From the NCBI RefSeq assembly GCF_910592395.1, contig NC_088314.1, forward strand, positions 8,122,001 through 8,186,000: a DNA stretch of 64,000 bases. The letters run 5' to 3'. Below, in pieces: positions 63,740 through 64,000 of the stretch. The translations under genes were made by a program, and so were the position numbers. This DNA comes from Lineus longissimus. Taxonomy: Eukaryota > Nemertea > Pilidiophora > Heteronemertea > Lineidae. Under the pieces are notes generated by a model. The model searched no databases. It had not been told where the DNA came from and saw only the letters and a list, made by a program, of their open reading frames with translations. Positions within the stretch are counted from its first letter, which is position 1, and each line of letters begins with the position of its first letter.

Positions 63740-64000
63740 GTATAGGAGAATGGATAGTGGAGACATGGATGGCATATTTAACTCTAGGCACAGGTGGGCA
63801 GGTATTGGACGATGGTAAGTGGCAACATGGATGGTATGTTTAACTCCAGGCATGAAGCTAACATTGTTAGCGTCGTGCTCTGGACCACTTGCGGGCAGTT
63901 ATTGGAGAATGGTAAGTGGCCAGATGGATGACATGTTTAACTCTGGATCTCTGGTTGGCAGGTACTTGAGGATGGTTATAGTGGCGACATTGATGGTATA
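63740..64000. repeat. Minisatellite running off the right edge
   Basis: Three to four units with ggcaggtattggacgatggt, aagtggcaacatggatgg and tatgtttaactccagg, spacing about 60-100 bp. It continues to the end of the window. Confidence 0.75.

Overview
The window is genomic DNA from an animal, most likely a marine invertebrate. All five recognisable complete genes are split by spliceosomal introns, their proteins are clearly metazoan, and the spacers are AT-rich and full of short inverted-repeat elements of kinds I associate with marine invertebrate genomes. I cannot name the species or phylum. All exon structures below were assembled by eye from splice signals and reading frame. In each of the five genes the exons sum to an exact multiple of three and give a protein close to the length of its vertebrate counterpart.

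Layout: (1) 1-500, last exon and 3' end of an unrecognised + strand gene. (2) 1489-4922 (+), ARPC4, the 20 kDa subunit of the Arp2/3 complex, 168 aa. (3) 8595-15299 (-), the mitochondrial carnitine/acylcarnitine carrier (SLC25A20/CACT), about 299 aa, with two interchangeable first coding exons. (4) 15667-27879 (+), a USP4/11/15-type ubiquitin-specific protease, 19 exons, 953 aa, head to head with the carrier. (5) About 31.3-41.5 kb, a gene-poor stretch holding tandem duplications, satellites and two mutually inverted arrays. (6) 41580-57013 (-), a NUAK-family AMPK-related kinase, 7 exons, 656 aa. (7) 57829-62596 (+), a WASP/N-WASP gene, 11 exons, 523 aa, head to head with NUAK. (8) 62.6-64 kb, 3' flank with a dispersed element and a minisatellite.

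Functional links: N-WASP is the direct activator of the Arp2/3 complex that contains ARPC4, and NUAK kinases act on actomyosin through the myosin phosphatase. So three of the five complete genes concern the actin cytoskeleton. The other two form a divergent pair sharing a 367-bp promoter.

The most notable signals are: the duplicated, mutually replaceable first exons of the carnitine carrier (15 synonymous against 5 amino-acid-changing codon differences out of 33); a block of about 120 bp shared between the ARPC4 upstream region and the NUAK/WASL intergenic region; two related stem-loops in the carrier 3' UTR; a family of TA-flanked mini-transposons, one of which sits exactly on a splice donor; and several large inverted satellite structures in the gene-poor interval. 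I found no CRISPR array, prokaryotic operon or intact autonomous transposon.
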